Below, one piece after another: positions 23,126 to 34,600 of a DNA stretch of 64,000 bases. The stretch spans positions 35,604,723 to 35,668,722 of the forward strand of contig CM067074.1 of NCBI GenBank assembly GCA_033980235.1. The letters run 5' to 3'. Position 1 is the first letter of the stretch; each line of letters opens with the position of its first letter. The notes under the pieces are model-generated. The model saw only the letters and a list, made by a program, of their open reading frames with translations. It did not search any database and was not told the origin of the DNA. This stretch comes from Diadema setosum. Taxonomy: Eukaryota > Echinodermata > Echinoidea > Diadematoida > Diadematidae. The position numbers and the translations under genes were made by a program.

Positions 23126-23888
23126 TCATTACATGCACTCGTCTTTACGTAAACGTGTATAAATGTACATGTCTGGCTTCCATGCCGAGCCATGAGAGTG
23201 AGGTACCCATGTGCGAACGGCCCGGATGTTGCAGACCACAATATGATAATTTTGAAGTGTGAATATGAACATTACGTTACGTGCAACAACTACAACAGCA
23301 ATTACTGACTTGCATTATGACATTATGTCATCAGCAAGTGAAATGTCATTCAATTTTATTTCAGTTTGGGTGTATGAAATAGAGATATGGACTGAACACT
23401 TGCGTGGCTTCCGTAGTGCGCGAGAGATAGGCCAATTCGGCTATTGCAATGTCAAGGAGGGATAGATATATTGAGTAGCCCCTATAGGAATGTGACTTGT
23501 GAAAAAAGGGGCTTAAAGTATTAAAAACTTGCGTTTTGACTATAAAATGGAGTATATATCTGGCGCTGCTCAGTGGCTGCCGGGCCCGCGATCAATTTGG
23601 CAAAATGAATTTCCATTCTTGGACAATAAAATTTGGAGTTTATATCCAAAACAATTATTATTATTATTACTATTATTTTGTGACCAGCTAAAACATCTAA
23701 CGGATATCGGGTTTGCGGTTCACCATGTGGTAGTCCAAGGACTGTTGGAAGAGGAGATAGGAGCTAATATTTCGATGATGAGGAAGAGGCGAGAAAGAGA
23801 GTGAATGAGAGTGGAAGTATTCTTTCGTACACACAGCGAACGCTTCCCCCGGCTACACCCAGGTCCGCATCCCGTCTACTTATTAGGG
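23126..23888 (+). other. Gene-free intron stretch
   Basis: A 91-codon frame at 23529 has a Leu run from an (ATT)n tract and no recognisable domain. I do not call it. Confidence 0.5.
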
Positions 23889-24208
23889 AGCTTTAGATTT
23901 TGACGCGCGGACGTTTGAGGCGACGAGTGCGCTGGACGTTCTCCTCTCCCCTGCGTCGTGCAGAAAACGGTAGCTTTAGATTACCCTGGGACGCAACGTA
24001 TAAAAAATAAAATCGCGCCCCCATTATGATCAGTGCATGAAGTAGATCTCTACGTTGCAAACTGTGCGGACGTAAAAATAGCCCAGTACGCGTAGTGAAA
24101 AACTCAGGCGACGCAAGCTAAAAATAGATCGACTTGACGCGCACTTCTGCGCACGCTCAGAACATTTTTTTTTTCCTTTGAACTTCCGCGCGTCTAAAAT
24201 CTAAAGCT
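23889..24208. mobile_element. MITE, AGCTTTAGATTTT ends
   Basis: AGCTTTAGATTTTGACGCGC at the left mirrors the right end (CGTCTAAAATCTAAAGCT). CGACG and GACGC motifs repeat inside. No clear duplication is visible. Confidence 0.7.
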
Positions 24209-24243
24209 GCATAATACCCCGGCGCTTCCAGCATCCACTCACT

Positions 24244-24398
24244 CCTTCTTCTTCTTCTTCTTCTTCTTCTGGTTAAGTCTGCCTCCTTCAATAGCCTGAA
24301 GATTCTTGCAGACTGGTGCTATTTACATTATAATACAATTTATTTACAGATATTTACAAGCACATAGAAAATTTGACGAAAACAACTAGCCACTGTGA
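24244..24398 (-). pseudogene. LINE 3' end, severely truncated
   Basis: It is the inverse of the 3' UTR at about 19840-19975, including TCTGCCTCC and AATCTTCAG, with its (CTT)n tail at 24244-24270 on the + strand. Confidence 0.75.
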
Positions 24399-24464
24399 GG
24401 ACGGACAATCAAGCTTTCCATAACGTCGAGCCCTAGCCTCTCTCTTCGCTCTCCTTACTCTCGC

Positions 24465-24962
24465 CTCTGGTTCACAGTCCTTTTCAGGACTCTCAACATT
24501 CAAGGAAGAATACGTCCACTCTCACTGATTCATTCGTCTCGTCTCGTCTAGATTTCTGCAATTCTCTGTTTTGCAGCAACGTCTTCAGAATTGTGCCGCT
24601 AGATTACTTACTTTCAAGAAGAAAACTGTGCATACTACCCCAATACTTCGGTCCCTACTCTGGCTTCCTGTAGAAAAACGTATTAACTTCAAGATTCTTC
24701 TTCTTGTTTACCGTACATTGCGTAAATTTGCCCCTGTCTACCTTCAAAATACTCTTCATCTTCACCAACCACCACGTAATCTCCGTTCATCAAACTCCCT
24801 AAAATAATATTACTGGTACCTCGAATCAAGCATAATTGGGGGGATCGGGCTTTTTCATATATGGGCCCATATGGAATGGCCTACCAAAATCTCTTAGAGA
24901 AGCATCTTCCATTGATAGTTTCAAAAAGAATGTTAAGACATATATTTTTAATTTGAATTGAA
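24465..24962 (+). pseudogene. LINE RT C-terminal fragment (second family)
   Basis: SSRLDFCNSLF, QRLQNCAARLLTFKKK, TPILRSLLWLPVEKRINFK and, after stops and shifts, IDSFKKNVKTYIFNLN match the C-terminal end of CR1/L2-type LINE RTs. The same family is better preserved at 53057-53635. It lies in the lectin intron before exon 25237. Confidence 0.75.
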
Positions 24963-25236
24963 AATATTGTATATCTGTATGTATAGTATGTGTACGTATA
25001 TAGGACTATTGTTTGTTGGTTTATTGTCTTATTATTTTCTGTGATACTGTTGTAACGTGACGCAATATGTACTCTGTTCTATAGCGCCTTGAGTATCTTT
25101 TTTAGGTAGAAATGTGCGCTTTATAAGAGTCTCACTCATATTCACACTTGTATTATAGCAAAGCATAAGAGATGTGATACAAACATAGAGCTGTGAGGAT
25201 ACAAACGAACTTGAAAAATTGTTTCTCATTCTGCAG

Positions 25237-25328
25237 TTCTCATCAACTACACACATGCTGAGTTCTGGATCGGATATAACGACCTGGAAATTGAAGGAGA
25301 TTTCGTCTGGAGCGACCAAACGCAAGCT
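25237..25328 (+). CDS. C-type lectin gene, exon 2 of CTLD-2
   Basis: This is the middle exon of the second lectin domain. After acceptor CTGCAG it encodes LINYTHAEFWIGYNDLEIEG and then DFVWSDQTQA, so the core WIG strand and the W-SD turn before the calcium loop are both present. NYT is a potential N-glycosylation site. It runs from phase 1 to phase 0 with donor GCT|GTAAGT, like the exon at 10558. A LINE fragment (24465-24962) and a MITE lie in the intron before it. Confidence 0.87.
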
Positions 25329-25442
25329 GTAAGTAGTGATATATTACTCGTGATGTAATGTTTATGCATTTTTGTTTTCCCTAATTGATATATTATTGTA
25401 AAGTGCATCGGGAACATTAATTTGTTTTATAGGCTATAGAAG

Positions 25443-25470
25443 CTTCATTATTATTATTAATATTACTATT

Positions 25471-25515
<45 letters not shown>

Positions 25516-25545
25516 AATATTATTGTTATTATTATTATCATTATT
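25443..25545 (+). repeat. (ATT)n microsatellite
   Basis: An interrupted ATT/TTA run directly after lectin exon 25237. Confidence 0.9.
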
Positions 25546-25642
25546 ATCATCAGTATTGATAGTGCCTCTTATAGTCCTACATATCTTATATGGGTACTAA
25601 ATTGCAACCGAACATATATACACACATATTTATATTTATTAT

Positions 25643-26009
25643 ATTGACAGCAAATCTTGCACATATAGACGCGGCTGGTGTTGGGTATCACCACTTTAAT
25701 CATCAAGCTTTCGGGCGAAGTGCCCTTCTTCAGGATCTACACAGTCAATGACAAGAACGTATAAGCAAAATCAACCTAGGTATAAAATCATACTAAACTT
25801 AACTAACCTTATATATTATACATTTCAAATTATACTCAACATAAATCATACCTCAATTCAGCGCATTTTATAACAAAAAACACACCAACATACTCTTGCT
25901 AAATACAATCTCAAAACAAAACTTACTGTGTTGGTGCCCGAAAACTTGATGATTAAAGGGGTGCTACCCAACACCAGCCACGTCTATATGTGCAAGATTT
26001 GCTGTCAAT
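25643..26009. mobile_element. Inverted-repeat element with Penelope-type end motif
   Basis: The ends ATTGACAGCAAATCTTGCAC and its mirror form arms of about 75 bp. Inside the left arm the minus strand reads CCTGAAGAAGGGCACTTCGC followed by CCGAAAGCTTGATG, a motif I associate with PLE terminal repeats. There is no ORF. A (TA)n tract follows. Confidence 0.65.
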
Positions 26010-26064
26010 AGATTTACTGTCCTTGCACCGCCCCGCCGTGTTGTGTTTAAGTCCTTTGATGTCA

Positions 26065-26102
<38 letters not shown>

Positions 26103-26117
26103 ATATATATATATATA

Positions 26118-26177
26118 TATCGTCGCTGGGGTGACAAGACCTCCCATCTCAAAAATGACAAATGTTCAGGAGAGCAA

Positions 26178-26216
<39 letters not shown>

Positions 26217-26406
26217 GCGGCCAAAGCACTGTAGTGAATGGGAAACCCTTTCCTTTGACATGTCATGGTGGCTTCATTTTTGGAGTAAGACAGTTGGGCT
26301 TTGGCCAAGACATCACTTGACCCATTATTTGACCATTAAGCAAAAAAAAAAAAAAAAAAAAAAATGTGACATTTGCAAGATACGAGGTCATGTCACCCCA
26401 TCGACG

Positions 26407-26412
<6 letters not shown>
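26118..26412. mobile_element. Foldback MITE in (TA)n, ATCGTCG ends
   Basis: TATCGTCGCTGGGGTGACA and TGTCACCCCATCGACGATA are inverted ends. Both sides are long (TA)n runs (26067-26118 and 26412-26445). Ile/Tyr-repeat frames here are artefacts. Confidence 0.75.
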
Positions 26413-26449
<37 letters not shown>

Positions 26450-26656
26450 GAATATAAAAACGATCCAAGTCCAAATTTGGCTATCGTCTTTGGAGACCCT
26501 TTACGAAGTCATGCAAATATAAATAACCAGTTAAATTAATGTTACATTTTAATTTGTGTAAATGATATTCCACTAACTGAAAACCGAAACCATTAAGAAA
26601 TTATTTAATGGTTTCGGTTGTTCTTATATGAAGGTAATCATATATATATAAATATA

Positions 26657-26901
26657 TGAAGAGTTTGTTTGCAAGATCCGATAAGTCCATTTTTGAAGAT
26701 TTTGAGGTACGGTCTCTGTCATAAAGTACAAAATAATACCTTTTAAATGATATATTGGTCACTACATATAAAGGTATATTTTTGAAGTTATGGTCAAAAG
26801 AAGCAAAAATTTTCTTATTATTCTCTTTATTTTTCTTGACCTTTAATTGCAAATATCTCCATTTGACAAATATGGACTTATTGGTTTTTGCAAACAAACT
26901 C

Positions 26902-26908
<7 letters not shown>
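26657..26908. mobile_element. Foldback MITE in (TA)n, GAAGAGTTTGTTTGCAA ends, copy 1
   Basis: The inverted ends GAAGAGTTTGTTTGCAA sit in TA-rich flanks. A second copy is at 39717-39962. The following 126 bp (26957-27083) also match 39985-40123. Confidence 0.78.
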
Positions 26909-26947
<39 letters not shown>

Positions 26948-27093
26948 TATTATCATCCCCGTGTTGGAATAAGAGCATGAAGACGATGAAGACAAACAAG
27001 TTGACATAATGCATAAGAATCCAACTTCATTTATTTGTAAACCAAATTTTCGACCCTTGCACGGATCTTCCTCAGGGTAACATATGTATATAT

Positions 27094-27095
<2 letters not shown>

Positions 27096-27151
<56 letters not shown>

Positions 27152-27158
27152 TATATAA

Positions 27159-27195
<37 letters not shown>
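27096..27195. repeat. (TA)n/(AG)n microsatellite
   Basis: About 80 bp of TA repeats with rare interruptions, then (AG)n. Confidence 0.9.
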
Positions 27196-27576
27196 TAGAA
27201 TAAAGTGACAGCTTCACAGGTTTCTTTCATTTTCATTTGACAATGATTTCGGTAACAATCGTTTGACGTAATCATTGGTGATGACATATCGATTATCATC
27301 TACAAAACTGCTCCATTGTATGCATTATGCATTACAATATAATCACAATTCGGTCTGTGTAACAACTATTTTGAAGCTGCATAGCCGGTGATTGATAGAG
27401 TGGATTTGCCGAGTAATTCAAAAGACCAGGATCTAAAATGAAACAAAACTTCCCTCACGTCTTTTAGAAGGGAGGATGAGTTTTCTCTTACTTAAAATGA
27501 TACGTTAATCATGAGTTGAAAAATAGTTCATTGCTTTAATTGAAAAAAAAAATATTGACATGTAAATTTGCTGTAG

Positions 27577-27718
27577 GGCTCTTTCAAGAACTGGTATCAG
27601 GGTCAACCGAATGATGGAGGTGGTGAGGATTGTGTATACGTGAGGCTGAGTTTCGGAGGAAAATGGAACGACAGACACTGCATCGCGACCTTCAAATTCA
27701 TCTGCAAGATGCCACAGA
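27577..27718 (+). CDS. C-type lectin gene, exon 3 of CTLD-2
   Basis: This exon finishes the second lectin domain. After acceptor CTGTAG it reads GSFKNWYQGQPNDGGGEDC, then GGKWNDRHC and FKFICKMPQ. QPN, the following acidic ED and WND form the calcium and sugar site as in CTLD-1. The three cysteines complete six conserved ones across exons 22144, 25237 and 27577. The donor is CAGA|GTGAGA at 27719. It ends in phase 1, so the transcript must continue 3'. I did not find a third full domain. A weak candidate terminal exon is at 49973. Confidence 0.87.
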
Positions 27719-27787
27719 GTGAGAAAAACATTGGACCAATGATGTGTTCTTAGTGATAGGACGACTAGCAATGAATTATCACCATAA

Positions 27788-28140
27788 AGAAACAGGGTTA
27801 TCCCACGAGACCGATACTCAAAAGTCACACGTTAAAAGAGCTCGACATGAAAAAATAGAACTCATGAGTCATAAAGGTGATGGGCTCAACGCTAGGCAAA
27901 TAAGGCCTATGGGCCCAACTGTGGGCAAGCAAGTCCCATGCACGAGACCGACACTGCGTGCATACAAGCCCCGTGATGCCACTGGATGTACGTGATGAGT
28001 ATCGGATTCGTGAGCCTTGTTTACCTAGCGTCAGATTCATGGACCTTAATTTGCCAAGTGTCGAGCTCGTGGACCTTATGACCTCTGGGCTGTGTAACTC
28101 TGAATTGTGTGACTCGTTGGTTGTATGACGCGTGGGTATT
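27788..28140. repeat. 'ACGAG' modular array 2 (degenerate)
   Basis: The left part has CCCACGAGACCGA and CATGAGTCATA type modules. The right part has inverted TCGAGCTCGTGGACCTT, GTGACTCGTTGG and TGTATGACGCGTGGG. It is an inverted pair of module runs about 350 bp long. Confidence 0.65.
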
Positions 28141-28994
28141 TATTTTTTTTTTAATGACGTGCACCTCGTGCAGTAATGGCAACAAAGTTGTAACTAACCT
28201 TCATGTAACAACCATGGTCATCAGAATGATTAAATCATAGATCTCGTCTGCATTAAGCCTTCGATAATGAAATAAATATACTATCATCAATTTTATTCTG
28301 ATTATAATTCTTAATGTAGTGAATTGTCAGAATAGCAAGGTTATTAAAAACAAATTCTCTTGAAAATGTAGTCTTCGGTGACATAGAGTCGAGTGCAGAA
28401 AAGACTTTTCTCATGAATAAAGATGACGAAAAAAGCGATATATGAGATAGATGAGGGGATTGCTTTCATTGCAATTATAACTTGTGTCTTGCAGTATATG
28501 GAATATCACAGGCGTGTTTTGGTACCTCCTAGGACGCATTGAAATAGGCGTTATGGACATGCTATAGTCATCGCGTCCAGTCGGTCTTGGCAAACACTCT
28601 TAGAAAAGTTGCTTTAACAATGAGAATTATGCCTTTAAGGCCATGGAGTTTTATTTGGAGCTTTTGAACCATTTGAATAGCAGGGTGACCGGGTCACATG
28701 GTAAGAAAGAAACAAATTTACACCGAGTATAAAATACAAATTTACATTGAGCGGTTACACTGGCTATACCCTGGTGGATAAAACGCAGTGTCCCACAGTG
28801 TGAAACACAATGTGAACATAATTATCGTGAACACAGCGTAATATCCTGAATGAGGTTCATCTCATTTGTGATTTCATAGAAATATGTTCTTTTTTCACAT
28901 TCACGAAAATTACTTTGTGCCTTATAACTGGTGGCTTCTTCAGACTGCGTCGTAGATGACGGCATGACGCTGGACGTGAGGTGATATACTTGCG
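28141..28994 (+). other. Gene-free stretch with Penelope-type end text
   Basis: Nothing coding is convincing. Near 28940 the minus strand has AGTCTGAAGAAGCCACCAG, text similar to the terminal regions of PLEs. Confidence 0.4.
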
Positions 28995-29211
28995 AGAGAA
29001 TAAACTGGGTTTTATGATGCTTTGCTCTAACCGTGCTAGGTCTATTGTCAGTTATGTCTGGAGAAGATGATGTGAACACAGAGCTAAAACAAGTCATCAC
29101 GGCTCTGGAAAAGTGTGGATATCCGCCATGGAGCTTCAAGAAATTCATTTAAAAAAAAAGTCAGCTAAATAAGAAAACCCCCAAAGACAGATTCACGTAG
29201 AAAAAAAAAGG
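28995..29211 (+). pseudogene. Penelope-like element, C-terminal RT part (5' fragment)
   Basis: A + strand frame reads EDDVNTELKQVITALEKC and then GYPPWSFKKF, the segment found in PLEs just after the RT core, where the ...L..NGYP motif leads into a Lys-rich linker. A preceding frame gives NRARSIVS, another expected piece, so a frameshift near 29055 is likely. The Lys/Arg-rich linker continues to about 29211, where it meets the motif cluster. The next expected PLE segment resumes at 39167. Confidence 0.6.
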
Positions 29212-29535
29212 ATGTTGCGACACGGATTGTCGCCCCTATACGGATTGTCGCCTCCTGCTCGGGGCCACAATCCGTGACGGGCGTTGGCGGCACGGATTGT
29301 CGCCCCCTGGGAATTCTGTAAAGGGGGGGGGGGAGGGGGGCGTGACTGATATTTCTGGTGCCACTTCCGGGTTTCATTTCATTTTTTTCTTTTTATTTCT
29401 TTTGTTTTTTACGAAAAATAATGGGGGGGGGGGGCGTGCGCCGGTTGCGCCCCCCTCTGGATCCGCCACTGGTCACGGATTGTCGCCTGGCGACAATCCG
29501 TGACGAGGGCTGGCGGCACGGATTGTCGCCCACCC
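29212..29535. repeat. Left cluster of CACGGATTGTCGCC motifs
   Basis: Seven copies of the 14-base motif CACGGATTGTCGCC or close variants occur in both orientations. The cluster is split by an unrelated repeat at about 29297-29468. The first ~90 bp match the reverse complement of 39075-39166. Confidence 0.85.
29297..29468 (+). repeat. Short dispersed repeat nested in the motif cluster
   Basis: It has G-runs, CCACTTCCGGGTTTC, an AT-rich middle, then GCGCCCCCCTCTGGATCCG and CCACTGG. Parts of it (ACTTCCGGGTTTC) recur at 8390 and 8480, so it belongs to a dispersed family. It interrupts an otherwise continuous motif cluster. Confidence 0.5.
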
Positions 29536-29600
29536 TCGAAGCACATTTTGCTGGGTAATATCGTTCTGGACATAATCATTGAAATACTAACACATCTTAA

Positions 29601-30174
29601 GGGCTTTTTACACTTGTAAAATTTTGCTTAGCCCCGGACCAACGGTGGGGCTAAGGGGTGGGGGGGGGGGGGCCTTAGCCCCACCGTTGGTACGGGACTA
29701 TCCTTAGCCCACTCTCTGTTTACACTCGTTTTTGCCAAAGTGGGCTAGCCCCACCGATAGTACGGTACTATCTGGCCCTGCAAAATAGCAGGGTTAGCAC
29801 CGCAATTGCGGTGCTAGCACCGCAATTGCGGTGCCAAGCAAGTGAGTGTAAACAGAACGAAAAAATAATCCTGGGCTAAGCGACGGAGACGAAGTCCGAC
29901 CCTCACTGACCAATCAGAAACGAGGTAGTCAAGTGCTGCCGGTGCGTGCGTGTACGTGTACAGTACACAGCGTAATTATGAATATTCATGTGGTTTGGAA
30001 AGTCCGGGGCTAAGAAATACAAGTGTAAAAAGCTCAGTTTTCTCCTTAGCCCCGGACAAGAGATAGTACGGGACTAATTGGCAAGTGTAAAAAGCTGAAA
30101 AAATTGGTACGGGACTAACGATAGTCCTGGGTCAGAGAAAGTCCGGGGTTAAGAAACACAAGTGTAAAAAGCCC
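29601..30174. mobile_element. Foldback MITE, GGGCTTTTTACAC ends
   Basis: The ends GGGCTTTTTACACTTG and CAAGTGTAAAAAGCCC are inverted repeats, flanked by TTAA (29597) and TTAC (30175). The interior repeats GCTAAG/CTTAGCCCC and ACGGGACTA modules in both orientations and has a G-run near 29660. There is no ORF. Confidence 0.75.
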
Positions 30175-30335
30175 TTACATGGCTACATTCATGCAAACAT
30201 GCCATGTAAAAAGTCATGGTGAGGTTTCAAGGAAGTGTATATGCGCGCGTGCACATGATAATTTAGCGTCCGTTTGTGTGTGTGTGTGAGTGATGGAAGA
30301 ATGTGCTTATTATGTCAGTTTTTTGCGTATGTGAT

Positions 30336-31584
30336 TGTCACGAGTGGAGTGACAGACGCTCTCCTCCACTGAGGTCAATTTGCATAGAATTTGTAAATAA
30401 GCACTTAAGCATGTAAATTGATGCAAACTGTTTAGCAGTTCAATAGAAGAAATTCCAGACCGCTCTCGGTAGAGCCACGGTAGTGCTATGTGTGGCAAGG
30501 AGCGGCAGTATGACATCAGGCCGTGAAGGGGACATCACGCTGTGGTGCTGTCTCCGTGACACATTGCATGAGAAATGGCCACTCGGTAACGGTGACAGGG
30601 GCCGCCACCCCAGTCAGTATTAACTAAAGATACCCACAGATAGTGGTAAGTGCATTAATTCTGAAATGTTTATGTATTCAATTGGCATAATTCGTTTGTG
30701 TAATGGATATCCGAATTGAGAGTGAATTGTGTTAAATGTTTCAGTTAATATGTGATGTAGATATAATGGTTATTGGTAAACGCTCCAGTTAATATGTGAT
30801 ATAGAATATAGAATGGTCGTTGTTTATGGTTGCATGAGCTGAGATACATTTGTATATTTATAATGAGGTAATCTGAACGTTGATTAGGATAATATGAATG
30901 TGCTCAAGCGCTCTGGCTGTAAGTGATCTGAATATTTTAATATTTGAAGGGTTTCCGGGTTTCCCGAAGGGTCAAGGGCCCACTGACACTGCAAGAGGCA
31001 TGTGCATAAAGGCGTCGTAGACTGTCGACCAGCTCCGAGGCAGTAAGGGAGCATAGACTGTCGACCGGACTTCATTCCTGGATGCTGAGGAGACACCGCT
31101 AAGACGTCCGTCGGGAGAGCGACCACGCGAACGGCAATCGCGAAGAGTTGCTACGGCAGACCACGCGACAGTCCATACCAGCACCAGCGTAACGGGGCCC
31201 CGTCGTCGACCGACATCGTCATCGACCTGCATTGTCATCGTCATACATCGTCGTCATAAGCCATCGTCACGCAACGTACACCCGTGACAGCCATTCGAGG
31301 TGAAATAAGTCCAATTTAAGTTAAACATAATAAAGTCCTAAAAGAGCCAGAAAGCCACTGAGCAGGAATAATTTATGTTCGTTTTTTCTCTTTTATAATT
31401 TGCTGTAAAACCAAGATTCACAGTTATAGACAATTAAAATATTTGAGTTAACTGAATGCACATTGTTTCCTCCGTTTCATCTTGTATGAGTTACAGCCTG
31501 CCAACAGTTCTCAGAGGTTATGAAAATTTCTTTGTTCCGTTTATTTCCATATATAAGGATGGAAATCGGGCAAATTCTGTGACA
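30336..31584 (+). repeat. 5' LTR of the Gypsy element
   Basis: It is 1249 bp with TG...CA ends, so it should contain the promoter and polyadenylation signals. It matches the 3' LTR at a constant offset of 5623, differing at 30815 (G versus A) and 30882 (G versus A). AATAAA-like signals are not obvious. AATAAAG occurs near 31330. Open frames inside it are duplicated in the other LTR and look non-coding. Confidence 0.93.
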
Positions 31585-31586
31585 AT

Positions 31587-31600
31587 TGGGGGCTCGTCCG
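31587..31600 (+). promoter_or_regulatory. Primer binding site (tRNA-Pro type)
   Basis: TGGGGGCTCGTCCG lies two bases after the 5' LTR and matches the established tRNA-Pro primer site of gammaretroviruses over 14 bases. It would prime minus-strand DNA synthesis. Confidence 0.8.
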
Positions 31601-31685
31601 CTGGAGAGAACTTGGCAGGGATTATTCATACAAGAATTTGAGACGTGATTTGTGTAACCTCATGTTGTGTGTATAAGATATCACA

Positions 31686-34600
31686 ATGGAATTAGAGAAG
31701 TACGTACAGTTAGGTAAAGATTGTGGACTGCAAGGTGCAGAACTAGTGGAGTTTGCCCGCACTGAAAGAGACAAGTATCTCGAAGAAAAGAGACGAGATG
31801 AAAAGTTAGAAAGAGATGAAAGACAGGTACAGAGGGAAGAAATAACCAAGCAAAAGAGGATTGAGTTAGAAATAGCTCAATATAAGAGTGTCAATGTGAA
31901 GGGAACAAATAGTGTAAGGAGTAGCTTACCAAGCTTGCCGGCGTTTCGCGCTGACTCTGACGATTTGGACGCTTATCTGTTGCGCTTTGAGAGATATGCA
32001 AAACAAAGTCAGTGGCCAGAGGAATGCTGGGCTCCTGCATTGGGGAACCTCTTGACCGGGCGCGCTTTGGAAGTTTATTCTCTCTTACCGGCAAATGAAG
32101 CCGACGACTATGAAAGTCTGAAAGATACACTCTTGCGGCAGTTTGCGCTAACTGAAGAAGGCTTTCGCAAACGTTTTCGAGAGGCGCGGCAGAAAATGGG
32201 CGAATCATTTGGGCAATTTGCAACACGCATAACCGGATATGCTACTAGATGGGTAGAGATGTCGGATACAAGTAAGTCCTATGAAGGGCTACTAGAGCTA
32301 ACGGTGCGTGAACAGCTGCTCGAATGTTGTGATCGTGGATTATCTGTTTTCATTCGTGAGAGAAACCCACGATCGGTGAAGGAGATGGCAGATATCGCAG
32401 ATCGGTATCGGGACGCACACGGGCATGGCGGCTCCGGTAAACGCGCACGCGACGATAATAAGTCTCGTAACCAGGGCAACGAAGCAAGCCAAGCAAAGAA
32501 AGGGGGCACTACGTCACGTGACAACCAGGGTTGCTTTGTCTGTGGTAAGCAAGGACATTTTGCTTCTAAGTGTCCAGACCGTAAAACTGACCAGTCGAAA
32601 GTAACTAACAAGCAGTATGTGCCAAAGTCAAAACAGACGGGGGCAGCATGTGTGGTAGGAGTATGCCCTACTCATGATGCTCACGAGAGAGGGAATGTTA
32701 GTGGCACACCTTCTGTTAAACTGATGTGTGGTCACGAGTTACCCCTTCTTAGCGGTGGGTGTAACGTAGGCACAGACATGCCGACATGTGAAGGTATGTT
32801 GAATGGTAAAAGAGTTAAGGTGCTGAGGGACACTGGTTGCAACACCGTAGTGGTGAAACGTCAACTGATAGAGGAATCACAGCTGACTGGTGAGGTTCAA
32901 ACTTGTGTGCTCATAGATGGTACTGTGAGAAAAGTGCCACTAGCAAAAGTTGAAATCAATTCACCATACTTTGTTGGAACAACACATGCTTTATGTATGA
33001 CGAATCCTATCTACGATCTAATCATAGGTAATGTTAGTGGTGCTAGGCAGCCTGGTGACGAGGACATCGGATGGAGCGGAGAGGATGCTAGGGAGAAGCC
33101 GTCAGCTGACGAGATGACGACCTCCAGTTCAGAGGCAGAGTCCGCGGAAGTAGAGTCTTCGAAAGGGACAACGCAGAACGGCATCACAACGACCTCCGAC
33201 AGTCGTGATCGTCCCCACACTGACGAGAGTGTGGAGCAGTCACCGGCACCCCTACCTACAACCAACGAAAGTGCAGCAGTAGAGACAAGAGGCATGAGGA
33301 AATCGAAGGAACGGCCGTGGAAGAGACTAGGATCAGCAGACCAGCCGACGATCACTGCAACCAAGGAGGAGATGATCAGAGAGCAGGAACGAGATGCTAC
33401 GTTGGAGAAACTTCGAAAGTTGGCGGAGAAAGGTGAGGCTAAGGCTGTAGGGAAAGGAAGTGAGGTCAGATATTTTTGTCGTGACAATCTTCTCTTCCGT
33501 GAGTACAGGTCTCCCTACGTCGAGAGAGGAAAGATATTCACGCAGCTCGTGGTGCCCCAACCGTATCGCAGTGAAGTACTCCGACTAGCTCACGACTCCC
33601 CTCTAGCAGGTCACCTACAGACGAAGAAGACGGCTGACCGGATTCTCGCCCACTTCTATTGGCCAGGGATTCAAGCCGATGTCAAGCGTTACTGTGCATC
33701 ATGCGATTCATGTCAACGCACTACGCCAAAGGGTAAGATAGGGAAAGTACCCCTGACCATCCCCCCTTTGATTGATACATGTTTCCGTAGAGTGGCGGTC
33801 GATTTGATCGGACCACTTGAACCGATCACCGAGAGAGGGAATCGATATATCCTGACGATAATCGATCTTGCAACTAGGTACCCAGAGGCGGTGGCGTTAC
33901 CACGAATCGAAGCTGAACGGGTAGCAGAGGCGTTAGTTGAAGTATTCTCGAGGTTAGGCATTCCTAATGAGATACTCTCTGATAACGGCACTCAATTCGT
34001 TTCAGGTGTGATGAAAGAAGCAGCTCAACTCCTGGGAGTGAAGCAATTTCACACGACACCATACCACCCGATGGCGAACGGCGCCTGCGAGAGATTCAAC
34101 GGCACGTTGAAACAGATGCTTAGGAGGATGTGCCAGGAGCGACCTAGAGACTGGGACCGCTTCCTGCCAGCTCTTCTCTTTGCATATCGAGAGGTGCCTC
34201 ACGAAAGCCTTGGCTTTTCTCCTTTCGAACTCATGTACGGCCGAGTGGTGAGAGGACCCATGACAGTACTGAAAGAGCTGTGGACTAAGGAGATCCCTGA
34301 GGAGGAAACGAAGACTACGTACCAGTACGTCATCGATCTCCAAAACCGACTCGAACAGACGTGTGAACTCGCCAAAGAGGAGCTGTCCAAAGCATCAAGG
34401 AAGTACAAGAAACACTTCGACGTGAAGACGAAGGAGAGACGCTTCGAGTGCGGCGACAAAGTGCTACTCCTGTTACCAACGACGAGGAATAAACTGCAAA
34501 TGCAATGGCGAGGTCCATTCGAAGTCGTGCAGCGAATCGCCAGAGACGATTACCGACTGCTTGTGAATGGTAAGGAAAGGACCTACCACGCCAATCTCAT

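Noticed and set aside
26043..27299. Ile/Tyr-repeat ORFs on both strands
   Set aside because: They are translations of (TA)n microsatellites.
29212..29535. CRISPR array
   Set aside because: Repeats are short and in mixed orientation without uniform spacers, and the DNA is eukaryotic.
30310..31244. ORFs repeated at 35954-36867
   Set aside because: They lie in the two LTRs, have no known domain and are open by chance.
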